Made by a program: the position numbers and the translations under genes. From positions 1-38,828 of the forward strand of contig JAADIS010000130.1 in the NCBI GenBank assembly GCA_013151215.1: 38,828 nt of DNA, written 5' to 3'. Numbering within the stretch: position 1 is the stretch's first letter; each line of letters starts with the position of its first letter. The notes beneath the pieces were generated by a model. That model saw only the letters and a program-made list of their open reading frames with translations, had not been told where the DNA came from and ran no database searches. This document shows, one piece after another, positions 1 through 8,444 of this stretch. Source of the stretch: Chlorobiota bacterium. GTDB taxonomy: Bacteria; Bacteroidota; Bacteroidia; Bacteroidales; F082.

Positions 1-1
1 G

Positions 2-1573
2 ACCGTTTGGGTTTTGGGATTTGATAATAAGTTTGCCCCTATGTTCAATAGTGGGATAGCACGGTTTAACTCGGCCTTGAAACCTGATTCGGTGATGTTT
101 GAAAACAAGAATATCCCAAAGAACGATAATAGTTTTGTTTTCACATTGGCCCGTCGCGCTAATCTTGACAAACAGGATATTTTTATTTCAATCGGAAACA
201 AGTATGCTGTTGACGGTCTTATTCGCAAGCTGCCGCATTACGGAAAATACAGTTACCTGGCCTTTTCGGCCGATGAGCCCACAAATATTGCCAAAGGACA
301 ATGGCCGGTCGTGAACTCACCTCTCGTAAAAGTTTTAAGCGATAGCGGATCAAAAGTTTCCATGATAGAGCCCAGGGAAGCCCTTGCAAGTCTAAAGCCC
401 GTATTCTCTGAAAACCGCATGATGGCAAGCATAAAATATCTGGCTTCCGACAAGCTGAAGGGTAGGGGGCTGGGCAGCCCGGAACTGGAGCTGGCCGCCG
501 ATTATATAAGCAGTGAATTTAAAAGTGCTGGCCTGCAGCCTGTTAACGATGATTATTTTCAGGAGCTTACCCGTAATTTTGATGGAAAAGGAGAATTGAA
601 GCTAAAAAACATTATTGGTATAATCCCCGGTATCGATCCCGAGCTAAAGGATGAGGTTGTTGTCCTTTCTGCCCATTACGACCATCTCGGTCTTGGTTGG
701 CCCGACCACCACGCCGGCGACGAGGGCAAAATACATCCTGGTGCCGACGATAACGCAAGTGGTGTGGCAATAATGCTGGAACTTGCCCGAAGCCTGGCAA
801 AAACTGCCAAGCCTGCCAGGACGATTGTTTTTCTTGCCGCTAGTGGCGAGGAAGCGGGTCTGATAGGCTCCCGTTATTTTGTTCAAAATGCCGAAAAGGA
901 ATTTGGCTGGAAGTTTTTTGCCGATGTAAACCTCGACACCGATGGTAGCTTATTCGACAAAAAACTCATGGTCTTGAATGCAAATACAGCCAAAGAATGG
1001 AAATTTATATTCATGGGAACGGATTATACAACAGGCGTATTGTCGGAGGTAGTTGAAAATGATTTGGACGCCAGCGATCAGTTAGCCTTTATTGAGAAAG
1101 GAATACCAGCAGTTCAGCTGTTTGCCGGTGCAACAATGAACTATCACCGTCCCGGCGACAGATATGATGCGATTGACGGAAAAGGACTGCTTAAGGTTGC
1201 AACTGTTGCCAAGGAAGTGATACTTTATCTCGCCGACAGGGAAGACCCCATGCTTTTTACCGGGAAAAATGCATCAGTAAGACCAGCAGCTGTTAAGAAA
1301 AGCCAGGGAAGGAGGGTTAGTACCGGTACTGTTCCCGATTTTGCCTTTAAAGGCGAAGGAGTAAAAGTAGGAAGCGTAATTCCGGGCTCGGCAGGTGAAA
1401 AAGCCGGATTAATGGCCGGTGATATAATTAGCAAGCTCGATGGCGTCGATGCCAAAGACCTCAGGACTTATTCCATTTTGCTTAAAAATTATCAACCCGG
1501 CGACCAGGTGGTCCTGACGGTTTTGCGCAATGGTGAAGAAGAAACTATTAATTTGGTTTTGGGCGAAAGATAG
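2..1573 (+). CDS. M28-family zinc peptidase with C-terminal PDZ domain (5' end cut by window)
   Basis: The reading frame is open to the left edge, so the N-terminus is missing. The middle is a peptidase M28 domain with two-zinc ligand motifs: AHYDHLG (codons from base 671), GADDNASG (near 740), GEEAGLIGS (near 845), NLDTDG (near 927) and YHRPGD (near 1142). Family knowledge: these supply His, Asp, Glu, Asp and His ligands plus the catalytic Glu, and members remove N-terminal amino acids from peptides, usually in the periplasm. The last 75 or so residues form a PDZ domain with the typical PGSAGEKAGLMAGD loop, which probably binds substrate C-termini. The first 120 visible residues belong to a further domain I do not recognise. 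The next gene, 102 bases downstream, has its own promoter-like site. The peptidase class is secure; the substrate is unknown. Confidence 0.88.
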   Translation, partial: TVWVLGFDNKFAPMFNSGIARFNSALKPDSVMFENKNIPKNDNSFVFTLARRANLDKQDIFISIGNKYAVDGLIRKLPHYGKYSYLAFSADEPTNIAKGQWPVVNSPLVKVLSDSGSKVSMIEPREALASLKPVFSENRMMASIKYLASDKLKGRGLGSPELELAADYISSEFKSAGLQPVNDDYFQELTRNFDGKGELKLKNIIGIIPGIDPELKDEVVVLSAHYDHLGLGWPDHHAGDEGKIHPGADDNASGVAIMLELARSLAKTAKPARTIVFLAASGEEAGLIGSRYFVQNAEKEFGWKFFADVNLDTDGSLFDKKLMVLNANTAKEWKFIFMGTDYTTGVLSEVVENDLDASDQLAFIEKGIPAVQLFAGATMNYHRPGDRYDAIDGKGLLKVATVAKEVILYLADREDPMLFTGKNASVRPAAVKKSQGRRVSTGTVPDFAFKGEGVKVGSVIPGSAGEKAGLMAGDIISKLDGVDAKDLRTYSILLKNYQPGDQVVLTVLRNGEEETINLVLGER

Positions 1574-1585
1574 AGGCTTGGAAAT

Positions 1586-1601
1586 CTTGTCGCTTGACAA
1601 G
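1586..1601 (+). terminator. Weak hairpin after the M28 peptidase
   Basis: CTTGTC-GCTT-GACAAG forms a 6-bp stem 12 bases after the stop codon, followed only by CTTTAT rather than a T-run. It may be a weak terminator. Confidence 0.25.
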
Positions 1602-1663
1602 CTTTATGCGAATTAAAGAAAATCCGCAAAACATTGTCGGATGATTTTTGAATTAAAAAAATT

Positions 1664-1671
1664 TATATTTG
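1664..1671 (+). promoter_or_regulatory. -7 promoter box of the Fic gene
   Basis: TATATTTG fits the Bacteroidota -7 consensus TAnnTTTG. It ends only 4 bases before the ATG, so transcription starting about 7 bases later would begin at or just inside the start codon. A TTG lies 13 bases upstream, closer than the usual 17-23. Confidence 0.45.
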
Positions 1672-1675
1672 CGCT

Positions 1676-2461
1676 ATGTGGGAAAAACTAAAAATATTGC
1701 ATCAAAACTACCTTGAGCTAAAACTAAATGAAGTGATAGATTATGAGAAGTTCTCTATGATCTCAATCATCTATAACTCAACAAAAATTGAGGGCTGCTC
1801 TCTTTCAGAGAATGACACTAAAGTTCTGTTGGAAAAAGATATAACAGCAAAAGGTAAACCGTTGACAGATCATTTGATGGTAAAAGACCACTATGCAGCC
1901 TTTAAGTTTGTTCAGCAGGAAGCCAGGAAAAAACGGAGGATATCAATTCCATTAATAAAGGAAGTTGCAGGACTTGTCATGAAAAATACAGGTGGAATTG
2001 TAAATACAATGTCCGGTACTTTTAATACGGCTGCCGGCGATATAAGATTAGCCCAGGTATATGTTGATAAAAAGTATTTTCCTGATTTCAATAAAGTAGA
2101 GCCTCTTTTGTCGAATCTTATTGAGCAAGTCAACAGTAAGATAGATACGGTAAAAAATGATGATATTTTGAAATTGTCTGCTGATATTCATTATAACTTA
2201 GTAAATATTCACCCCTTTGGCGATGGGAATGGTCGTACATCAAGATTAATGATGAACTATGTTCAAATATATTTAAATGAACCATTGATAAAAATTTTCA
2301 CGGAAGACAGGGCAGAATACCTTGAAGCATTAAACAATACAGAAAAAAATGATGATATTTCAATTTTTCGTGATTTTATTTGTAAGCAACAAATAAAGTT
2401 TTATGAAAATGAAATTGAAAAATATCGAAGCAGGGATAAGGGTTTTTCGTTGCTCTTCTAG
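1676..2461 (+). CDS. Fic domain protein (probable AMP-transferase, self-inhibited type)
   Basis: 261 residues. The catalytic loop NIHPFGDGNGRTSR matches the Fic signature HPFx(D/E)GNGRxxR; its His attacks the alpha-phosphate in AMP transfer to protein hydroxyls. Near residue 37 the stretch STKIEG matches the inhibitory (S/T)xxxE(G/N) motif, here N-terminal, as in class II Fic proteins that block their own ATP site. That fits the absence of a separate antitoxin gene alongside. The protein is soluble with no signal peptide. No partner gene is adjacent; the downstream DNA is a degraded stretch of gene scraps and repeats, so this may be an accessory locus. The target is unknown. The ATG at 1676 is the first in frame and follows a promoter-like box by 4 bases, so a leaderless message is possible. 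Confidence 0.9.
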   Translation: MWEKLKILHQNYLELKLNEVIDYEKFSMISIIYNSTKIEGCSLSENDTKVLLEKDITAKGKPLTDHLMVKDHYAAFKFVQQEARKKRRISIPLIKEVAGLVMKNTGGIVNTMSGTFNTAAGDIRLAQVYVDKKYFPDFNKVEPLLSNLIEQVNSKIDTVKNDDILKLSADIHYNLVNIHPFGDGNGRTSRLMMNYVQIYLNEPLIKIFTEDRAEYLEALNNTEKNDDISIFRDFICKQQIKFYENEIEKYRSRDKGFSLLF

Positions 2462-2608
2462 GAAACAATCAGGGAAAAGCTTGCGTAAATGTAAAAATGG
2501 CAAATAGGAAATGCTTAATTTGAAGTTTATAACGAGCAAATAAGCGGCAAGAACTAATTGGATATAGTATATACTTATAGTTCAGTATGTTAACTATTTA
2601 ACAAATAG

Positions 2609-2782
2609 TGGATTCGGGAGATATATAAAATTCCAACATATATTTTCAAGCCCGCGGAAAACAGTTTAGATTCATACATTGGAACCAAGAAATGGATTAA
2701 CAGATACCACAACAGCAACCATCAGGGCATAGAGAGGAAAAAACTAAAGAACATCTTTAAAATACTACTTGATTCCAAATGA
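2609..2782 (+). pseudogene. Short lysine-rich open frame, possible gene remnant
   Basis: 57 sense codons without a start codon before a stop at 2780. The translation contains SYIGTKKWINRYHNSNHQGI and a KRK-rich end, unlike random AT-rich sequence. The Trp, Tyr, His and basic residues recall the C-terminus of a transposase or integrase, but I cannot place it in a family. It could be chance. Confidence 0.25.
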
Positions 2783-2853
2783 ACAAACCAATATTTTGGA
2801 ACAATGATTCGAGGGTAGCATACCCCATGCTTTTGATGGTATAGCCTTAGTTT

Positions 2854-2878
2854 GTCCCGCCTGGGACTCAGGCGGGAC
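2854..2878. repeat. Perfect GC-rich palindrome, REP-like
   Basis: GTCCCGCCTG and CAGGCGGGAC form a perfect 10-bp stem around a 5-base loop (GGACT). There is no T-run on either side, so it is not a standard terminator. The GC-rich stem in an AT-rich gap suggests an interspersed palindromic repeat. Its sequence differs from the hairpins around the transposase gene near 33 kb. Confidence 0.55.
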
Positions 2879-2948
2879 TCCCCGGGATTATTTCTCCTAT
2901 TTCTACTTTGCCATCATCAGTTTCAAGCAATTCGAGACCGAGAGCCAT
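2868..2948 (-). pseudogene. 26-codon PDZ-like fragment ending inside the palindrome
   Basis: An ATG 25 bases after the CcsBA stop opens a 26-residue frame containing GLELLETDDG and EIIPGSPA, which closely resembles the first strands and PGSPA loop of a PDZ domain. Where a PDZ would continue with an AGL-type helix, the sequence enters the GC-rich palindrome and meets TGA. I infer a PDZ gene truncated by, or joined to, the repeat. Only the N-terminal third of such a domain remains, so it cannot be functional as a PDZ. Confidence 0.35.
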
Positions 2949-2973
2949 TGCTTTTTTTGTTATTTACTGATTA

Positions 2974-5900
2974 TTATCTCTTGTCGGAAAACTTTTTCTC
3001 GTTGATATAAGCTGCTATCGCCAATATAAAGATAGCGGCAACACTATAATAAACGAAGGTCGGTACTGGCACCGAATCGCCTTTGGCATACGAATGCAAT
3101 CCCGAAAGATAGTAGTTTACCCCGAAATATGTCATTAAGATCGAGAAAAACCCGACTACGGAGGCGAAGTTGAAACTGAAACGGCCTCTTAATCCCGGCA
3201 TCATGCGCATGTGCACAATAAATGAATAAACTAGCACGCTTATCAAGGCCCAAGTCTCCTTTGGGTCCCAGCCCCAGTATCGGCCCCAGCTTTCGTTGGC
3301 CCAAACGCCACCCAGGAAAGTACCAACGGTTAGCATATACAGCCCGGCAGTCATGGCCCGTTCGCTAATGGCTGTCAGCTCGCCAATATTATCGTTCAGA
3401 TGCGCGAGGTTTGTTTTATTGCGGAAAATCATGATAATGAGATTGATAAATCCTAAGAGCATCGACAGGGCAATAAAACCATAACTAGCAGTGATAACCG
3501 AAACGTGGATAGTCAGCCAATACGATTTTAGGACCGGAACCAGGTTGGTGATTTCAGGATTCATCCAGCTAAGGTGTGCAACCATCAGAATAATAGAGGC
3601 CAGTATTGTTGTCGCCGAGAGCGTCATGTCCGATTTTCTGGCAAACATCAATCCGGCGAGCATAGTTACCCACGCGATATAAATCATCGATTCGTAGCCG
3701 TCGCTCCAGGGGGCATGGTCCGAGATATACCAACGCATAGCCAGTCCGGCGGTTTGTGCCAGGAACCCTATTGCAATAAGTACCAAGAATACTTTAAGGA
3801 CAGCGGCAACCCATTTTGAGGGCTTGAACAATGCGACGAACGAAAATATTATCATTATAAAACCTAGCAATCCGTAAAGGCTTCCCAGGCGGTTGAAAAT
3901 GTCCATTTTATTATAGCTGATCTCCAAAGCCACCTTAGTTTTCGATGGGATGATGTCGGCTCCGTATTTCTCTTGGTAATCTCCCATGCCCTTTACCAAC
4001 TGATTGGCCAAGATCTTGTTGCCGTCGGCTAAGCTGTTTAAATAGGAAGGTATTACACTTGCTATGAAGTTGGAGTCGGCCGAAGGTAAGCCCTTGATTT
4101 TGTCGTTTGGCGCAAACCAGGGCGAATGTGAATCGCGGGGGTCGGGAAGAATCTTCAGGAACGATTGTGTAAATACCATATAAGCAACGTTCAGCCTCTC
4201 GTCGGCGGCGATCAGGTCTTTCTCGAAAGTTCCCCTTTCCCCGGGTTTTTTGGCATAGGCGGCATTCACCTCCTTGCTAAGCTTATATGTCCCCTGGCTT
4301 AAATTGATAAAGTCGAGATATGTTGCTTTTTTGCCTGTTATACCAAGAAGTTCTTTTACCTTATCGTGCTTTACTTTAATGATGGGTGCTTGTTGCCACT
4401 CCACGGGATTGGCCATCATACTAAGGATGACTTCATCGGAATTCATCCCGAAAAGGCGGCTCTTGCCCCCGCTTATCTTACGAAGATACTCGCTGCTGAT
4501 CGTGTTGAAGGGAGCCAGCCTGCCCTGTACCTGTATCAGGAGCTTGCCGAACTTTTCAGCCTGTTGCTTTTCAACACGGGGCAGGTTTTTCTCGTTGAAC
4601 TCATGAGTGTGCTGGGCAATGGCCTGCGAACCGAACAAAGTAAAAGCAATTGCGACGATCGCCGTCATTCCTTTTCTCTTAAGTGTGTTTTTTGCTATCA
4701 CTCTTCCCATAAAGGCGAATCGGGAGTTTTTGTTTAACAATGACAACACCATTCCCAAGGCCATCAATAAATAACCAATATAGGTTATTGTTGTCCCCCA
4801 ATAGTCGTGACTGACCGAAAGTATAGTTCCAAGCTCATCCTGGTCATAAGATGACTGATAGAATCTATAGCCCCTGTGGTTCAGTACGTTGTTCATAAAA
4901 ATCCTTTTTTGTTCTTTAATGCCCATTTCGTCGTCGATGAGGACAACTTCACTGGCATAGGATGAAGGGCTCATGGAGCCCGGATAACGATCCAATTGAA
5001 AATCAAGGCATTTGAGCGCAAATGGCAGCTCGATTTCTTTGGAGCCATAAGTTATATAAATGTTTTTCCCGTTGAGCATAAAAGCCGCCGCAGTTCCTTG
5101 ATAGCCTTTTCCTCCCTTAACGGGAATTTTAAGGGTCTTACCGCCCGAGCTGGCTTCGACTATAATGGCATCCTTGAAATTTATATCTTTTCCGCTGTAA
5201 TGCAGCAGGCGTATCTCGGCATTGGGATAATAGTTTTTGACTACCATGCTTAAGCCCTGCATCTTGTAAAGGAAGCCCTGGGAAAAATTACTCCATTCGC
5301 CGGGCATCAGATTTCCCTCTGCACCACCGGACATTGCCATGCTCGTGATGGTGTCGCCTGCATTTACCTGCATAAAACCATTGTTAAGCTTTATGTTGAC
5401 TGCGCCGGCGACGAATTCATCGCCAAAGTTGATGATATAAGGCCCAACGCGCTTATGCTCACCGTATTTAATAGTGTTGCTTGTGCGCCCGCTATTGCCG
5501 TATGATGTTACGAGTACTAGATATGGATCGCCTTCCCCGCTTGATTTTACAATCTTTTCCCTGGCATTCGGGATGAACTCCACCGATTTGAATTTATATT
5601 TCTCGCCGTCAACATCCATGCTCATATTGAAGTCGCCTTCGCTAAAGGCCGACATCAGAACTTTCTGCGATCTTGCGGTTTCTGTATTGCCGCTTACGAT
5701 CTTAACGTCAACATAGGTGTTGTCCGATAAAAATGTTGATGACGTGGCTCCTTCCCTGATGTGCATGCTGCCTTCGTAGCTTATGAATCGTGTAATCCCG
5801 GCACCTATCAGTACAACTATAAAAGATATGTGGAAAACAAAAAGCGTTATTTTCTTTTTGTTCCACATCTTAAACCGGATAATGTTGTTGACAAGGTTTG

Positions 5901-6075
5901 CCGCAAGGAGTATGAGCAATATATTGAACCATGTAGCATTATAAACCAAGGCTTTGGCCCCCGAAGTGCCGAAGTCGTTCTCCACGAATGTCGCTACTGC
6001 CAAGGAGCCGGCAAATATAAGGATGAAGTATCCCATCGCCTGCATCGAGAAGAATAATTTAGTTAAAGTTTTCAT
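2974..6075 (-). CDS. ccsBA: System II cytochrome c biogenesis protein, ResB-CcsA fusion
   Basis: 1033 residues, the length of fused CcsBA proteins. The N-terminal 480 residues are ResB-like: membrane segments, then a large periplasmic portion. A further hydrophobic segment near 490 leads into a second periplasmic stretch, and the C-terminal 300 residues are a multi-span CcsA domain with the tryptophan-rich haem-handling motif ESWGRYWGWDPKETWALIS near residue 930. Family knowledge: CcsBA carries haem across the inner membrane and ligates it to CxxCH motifs of apocytochromes c. The gene follows the DUF2027 gene by 48 bases on the same strand, so they are probably co-transcribed. No cytochrome gene sits next to it here, although the CxxCH sensor kinase near 15.4 kb would be a client. 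Confidence 0.93.
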   Translation of the reverse strand: MKTLTKLFFSMQAMGYFILIFAGSLAVATFVENDFGTSGAKALVYNATWFNILLILLAANLVNNIIRFKMWNKKKITLFVFHISFIVVLIGAGITRFISYEGSMHIREGATSSTFLSDNTYVDVKIVSGNTETARSQKVLMSAFSEGDFNMSMDVDGEKYKFKSVEFIPNAREKIVKSSGEGDPYLVLVTSYGNSGRTSNTIKYGEHKRVGPYIINFGDEFVAGAVNIKLNNGFMQVNAGDTITSMAMSGGAEGNLMPGEWSNFSQGFLYKMQGLSMVVKNYYPNAEIRLLHYSGKDINFKDAIIVEASSGGKTLKIPVKGGKGYQGTAAAFMLNGKNIYITYGSKEIELPFALKCLDFQLDRYPGSMSPSSYASEVVLIDDEMGIKEQKRIFMNNVLNHRGYRFYQSSYDQDELGTILSVSHDYWGTTITYIGYLLMALGMVLSLLNKNSRFAFMGRVIAKNTLKRKGMTAIVAIAFTLFGSQAIAQHTHEFNEKNLPRVEKQQAEKFGKLLIQVQGRLAPFNTISSEYLRKISGGKSRLFGMNSDEVILSMMANPVEWQQAPIIKVKHDKVKELLGITGKKATYLDFINLSQGTYKLSKEVNAAYAKKPGERGTFEKDLIAADERLNVAYMVFTQSFLKILPDPRDSHSPWFAPNDKIKGLPSADSNFIASVIPSYLNSLADGNKILANQLVKGMGDYQEKYGADIIPSKTKVALEISYNKMDIFNRLGSLYGLLGFIMIIFSFVALFKPSKWVAAVLKVFLVLIAIGFLAQTAGLAMRWYISDHAPWSDGYESMIYIAWVTMLAGLMFARKSDMTLSATTILASIILMVAHLSWMNPEITNLVPVLKSYWLTIHVSVITASYGFIALSMLLGFINLIIMIFRNKTNLAHLNDNIGELTAISERAMTAGLYMLTVGTFLGGVWANESWGRYWGWDPKETWALISVLVYSFIVHMRMMPGLRGRFSFNFASVVGFFSILMTYFGVNYYLSGLHSYAKGDSVPVPTFVYYSVAAIFILAIAAYINEKKFSDKR

Positions 6076-6123
6076 GTATTATGATTTTGATTATTATCTA
6101 TTAATATTTATAAAAGGGTTTTG

Positions 6124-7206
6124 TTATTCTTTATATTCTATTTTAACATCAAGGGCGCCAACTCCGAACTTGATTATCGAGGCCATTGTGTTTTCAGTGT
6201 TTTCATAATTGTCGAGTTCTTTCATGATCTCGTTTTTTAACACTCCGTTTCCGACGCCGTGTATATAAGTTACTTTGTGATATTCTGATTCAATGGCACT
6301 ATTTAATGTTTTTTTAAAATAATCTTTCTGGATTTGCAGCATATCGCGACTTGACAATCCTGTGATATTATCAACTAGCTCAGCAATATGTAAGTCAACT
6401 ATAGCCTCACCTACGCTGCTTTTGTGCTTTTCTATCAATGGTTTGGCTTTAATGGTCTCTGCCACGGACGCCTTTGACTTGAAGCCGTATTTTTTTTCGC
6501 TGTCAGTTCCCGACACGACTTCCAATGTGGATTCGGGAGCGATGTTCACAAGCAGGGCCTTGCCTTGCAGAAGAGTGTTCGACCGGTAACTTCCTTCTTT
6601 AAAGAACCGATTGACCTTTAGGTCGATGGATGCATGTAAAGGATAATATATCCTGTCTGGCAAATCCTTGTGGAATAAAACCTGTATGAAGCCCTTGCAC
6701 CAATTGTCGAGCTCGTCGCGGCCAATGGTTTCCATAACTATCTTGGAGTCGGGCGGCACCGAGCCGAAATCAATTCCTTCCATTGATTTGTCCACTTCGA
6801 GAAACAAGCTGTACAAAATATCGAGCGATGTGTTGTTGATCAAGATAACATCGATGTCCCCTGTCAATACCCATTGTTGCTCGTGGGGTTCGAAAGCAAG
6901 ATAGACTCCTTTTTCTTCCCTAATGGTTCCCCATGGGTTTATTTCGCTGACGTTGGAAGGCTCGGGCTCTTTTTCCTCTTTGTACTTTTCGGCCAAAGGG
7001 TTTGGTATGTTCCTGGTCGCAAATAGGTCTTCGGTGGCTTTGCTGTCCTCGAACCTGCGATCAATAATGAGTTCCGATGCCAATACGGGAACCTCGAAAC
7101 CATCACTTGTTTCTATGGAAACAAGTTTGCTGTCGATCACTTTAACAACTTTCCCCCCGCCATTTTCATTTAAATAATTAACCCTGTCGCCAACTTTAAA
7201 CTTCAT
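6124..7206 (-). CDS. DUF2027 protein with C-terminal Smr domain
   Basis: 360 residues. The N-terminus (MKFKVGDRVNYLNENGGGKV) resembles a KOW/Tudor-like small barrel as found at the start of DUF2027 proteins. The middle is the DUF2027 beta-rich part. The last 100 residues are an Smr domain with the conserved VDLHI (near 266) and IHGVGNGVLK (near 314) motifs. Smr domains in MutS2 and related proteins bind or cut nucleic acid, often at stalled ribosomes; whether this one is a nuclease is unknown. It is soluble and widespread in Bacteroidota. A -7 box lies 67 bases upstream and ccsBA follows after 48 bases. The family is clear; the function is not established. Confidence 0.88.
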   Translation of the reverse strand: MKFKVGDRVNYLNENGGGKVVKVIDSKLVSIETSDGFEVPVLASELIIDRRFEDSKATEDLFATRNIPNPLAEKYKEEKEPEPSNVSEINPWGTIREEKGVYLAFEPHEQQWVLTGDIDVILINNTSLDILYSLFLEVDKSMEGIDFGSVPPDSKIVMETIGRDELDNWCKGFIQVLFHKDLPDRIYYPLHASIDLKVNRFFKEGSYRSNTLLQGKALLVNIAPESTLEVVSGTDSEKKYGFKSKASVAETIKAKPLIEKHKSSVGEAIVDLHIAELVDNITGLSSRDMLQIQKDYFKKTLNSAIESEYHKVTYIHGVGNGVLKNEIMKELDNYENTENTMASIIKFGVGALDVKIEYKE

Positions 7207-7272
7207 CCTTACTGTTTTGGTCGAAAAGCAGCATTGTGTTAAATAAATGTGCTGCTTTCAAAAATTAGTCAG

Positions 7273-7280
7273 CAAATTTA
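7273..7280 (-). promoter_or_regulatory. -7 promoter box of the DUF2027-ccsBA unit
   Basis: TAAATTTG on the minus strand matches TAnnTTTG, 67 bases before the DUF2027 start. No clear TTG lies at the expected distance upstream. Confidence 0.5.
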
Positions 7281-7344
7281 CTGTTTATTTAATTAGGGGG
7301 GCTATTTTATATGCCGCATTGCTTGTTATTTAAATGATTTTTAA

Positions 7345-7380
7345 CACAAAAAAGCCCGCCTCGATTTCGAAGCAGGCTTT
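7345..7380 (-). terminator. Terminator after groES
   Basis: On the minus strand AAAGCCTGCTTCGA pairs with TCGAGGCGGGCTTT (two mismatches) around a tiny loop, followed by a T-run. It lies 27 bases beyond the groES stop. Confidence 0.75.
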
Positions 7381-7406
7381 GCGTTGACATATATCAATTA
7401 AAAAAT

Positions 7407-7694
7407 TTAAATAGACTCTGTTTCTACCACTTTGGCCAGTAGGTCCGCATAAGGGACAACCAGGAATTTCTTGCCCTCAAAATCAAATTCGTTTCCGGAA
7501 AACTTCTTGTAAAATACGATATCGCCAACAGAAACGGCAGGATTTTCAATGTTCCCTATCGCAGCTATCTTGGCAAATTGTGGTTTTTCTTTGGCCGTAT
7601 CCGGGATAATTATTCCGGAAGTAGTCTTCTGTACTGAATTGTCTTCTGTTATGTCCAGTAAAACATTTTCGTTTAATGGTTGTAACTCTTTCAT
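7407..7694 (-). CDS. groES: GroES-family co-chaperonin, not beside a groEL
   Basis: 95 residues from the ATG at 7694; an upstream in-frame TTG at 7700 adds two residues but is less likely. GroES hallmarks are present: PLNENVLLDI, SGIIIPDTAKEKPQ, VSVGDIVFYKKFSG and a final VVPYADLLAKV strand. GroES heptamers cap GroEL and help fold proteins. The mobile-loop region is retained, although the sequence diverges from the main GroES pattern (DFEGKKFLVVP). No groEL is adjacent. The gene starts 27 bases after the thioredoxin/glutaredoxin gene on the same strand and ends in a terminator, so the two form an operon. It may be a second, specialised GroES; I cannot tell whether another copy exists. Confidence 0.88.
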   Translation of the reverse strand: MKELQPLNENVLLDITEDNSVQKTTSGIIIPDTAKEKPQFAKIAAIGNIENPAVSVGDIVFYKKFSGNEFDFEGKKFLVVPYADLLAKVVETESI

Positions 7695-7721
7695 GATCAA
7701 TTATATATTTATTATTAACAT

Positions 7722-8306
7722 TTATTTTATCCCAAGCAGCGAATTTATGCGTTTTTTGTCGAACCCAACAATAATTTCGCCACCTATTTCTGTTTGTGGC
7801 ACTCCTTGCTGACCGCTTCTCCTTACCATTTCCTCGGCGGCCTTTTGATCTCTTGAAACATCAATGTCGGTATATTTTATCCCGTGCTGGTCGAAATGGC
7901 GTTTTATCGTTTTGCACCAGGTGCAAGTTGGGGTACTATAAACTTTTACCTGTTTTTGCGGCTTTCCCCCCATATTGCTTTGTGCCTTGAACAAACTGCT
8001 TTCTATAAGCGATGTGTAAAACGACTCGTTATTGCATCCTTTTTCGGCTTTATTGAATTTGCCGTCCTTGAATATCAAAAGCGAGGGCGCTGTGGTAATG
8101 CCATAGTTTTGATGTATGTCCTTTACTTTGTTTACGTCGGCTACCATAATCTCGAAACCGGTTTTTGCTTTCATCGCATTTTGCAGGCTATTATAGCTGC
8201 AATCGCTTATTTCGGAGCCTTTTTTGTATAAAAGCAAATAACTATTGCCCTTGTTCTCTATTTTCGAGAGTAATTGTTCATGCGTATTTATCTCTAAGAT
8301 TGCCAT
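7722..8306 (-). CDS. Thioredoxin-fold/glutaredoxin fusion protein
   Basis: 194 residues, two thioredoxin folds. Residues 1-105 resemble thioredoxin (TTAPSLLIFKDGK with the cis-Pro at 74), but the redox motif is lost: only Cys36 remains where CxxC is expected. Residues 118-194 are a glutaredoxin-like domain with Cys128-Thr-Trp-Cys131, the GVPQTEIGG cis-Pro loop and a GFDKKRI tail, most like the small NrdH/Uxx-star glutaredoxin-like group. The C-terminal half probably reduces disulfides while the N-terminal half acts as a binding or docking module (inference). It is cytoplasmic, with no signal peptide. It precedes groES by 27 bases, which suggests a shared role in redox stress or folding. Confidence 0.85.
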   Translation of the reverse strand: MAILEINTHEQLLSKIENKGNSYLLLYKKGSEISDCSYNSLQNAMKAKTGFEIMVADVNKVKDIHQNYGITTAPSLLIFKDGKFNKAEKGCNNESFYTSLIESSLFKAQSNMGGKPQKQVKVYSTPTCTWCKTIKRHFDQHGIKYTDIDVSRDQKAAEEMVRRSGQQGVPQTEIGGEIIVGFDKKRINSLLGIK

Positions 8307-8444
8307 ATCTAATGTTTTTCAATCCCAGCTCAAACCATATACCAATTATAAAATCACTGACATTTTATCCTTTGGGTGAAATGATGACATGTTTAAATTT
8401 GATTGTTTGCTCAAAAATGGCACAAATTTCTAAAAGCCCTTATT

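Larger units (their letters stand above)
2462..2973. other. Intergenic stretch with gene scraps and hairpins, no intact gene
   Basis: 512 bases between the Fic and CcsBA genes, which converge here. It contains a 7-bp stem with 3-base loop (ACTATTT/AAATAGT, 2593-2609), a short lysine-rich open frame on the plus strand (2609-2782), a perfect 10-bp palindrome (2854-2878), and a 26-codon PDZ-like scrap on the minus strand (2868-2948). It reads as decayed DNA. No convincing terminator was found for either flanking gene. Confidence 0.6.

Noticed and set aside
4274-4737. Two overlapping plus-strand open frames opposite ccsBA
   Set aside because: Antisense shadows of the ResB-CcsA fusion; no recognised domains.
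7796-8231. Plus-strand open frames opposite the thioredoxin/glutaredoxin gene
   Set aside because: Antisense shadows of a gene with clear CxxC and cis-Pro motifs.
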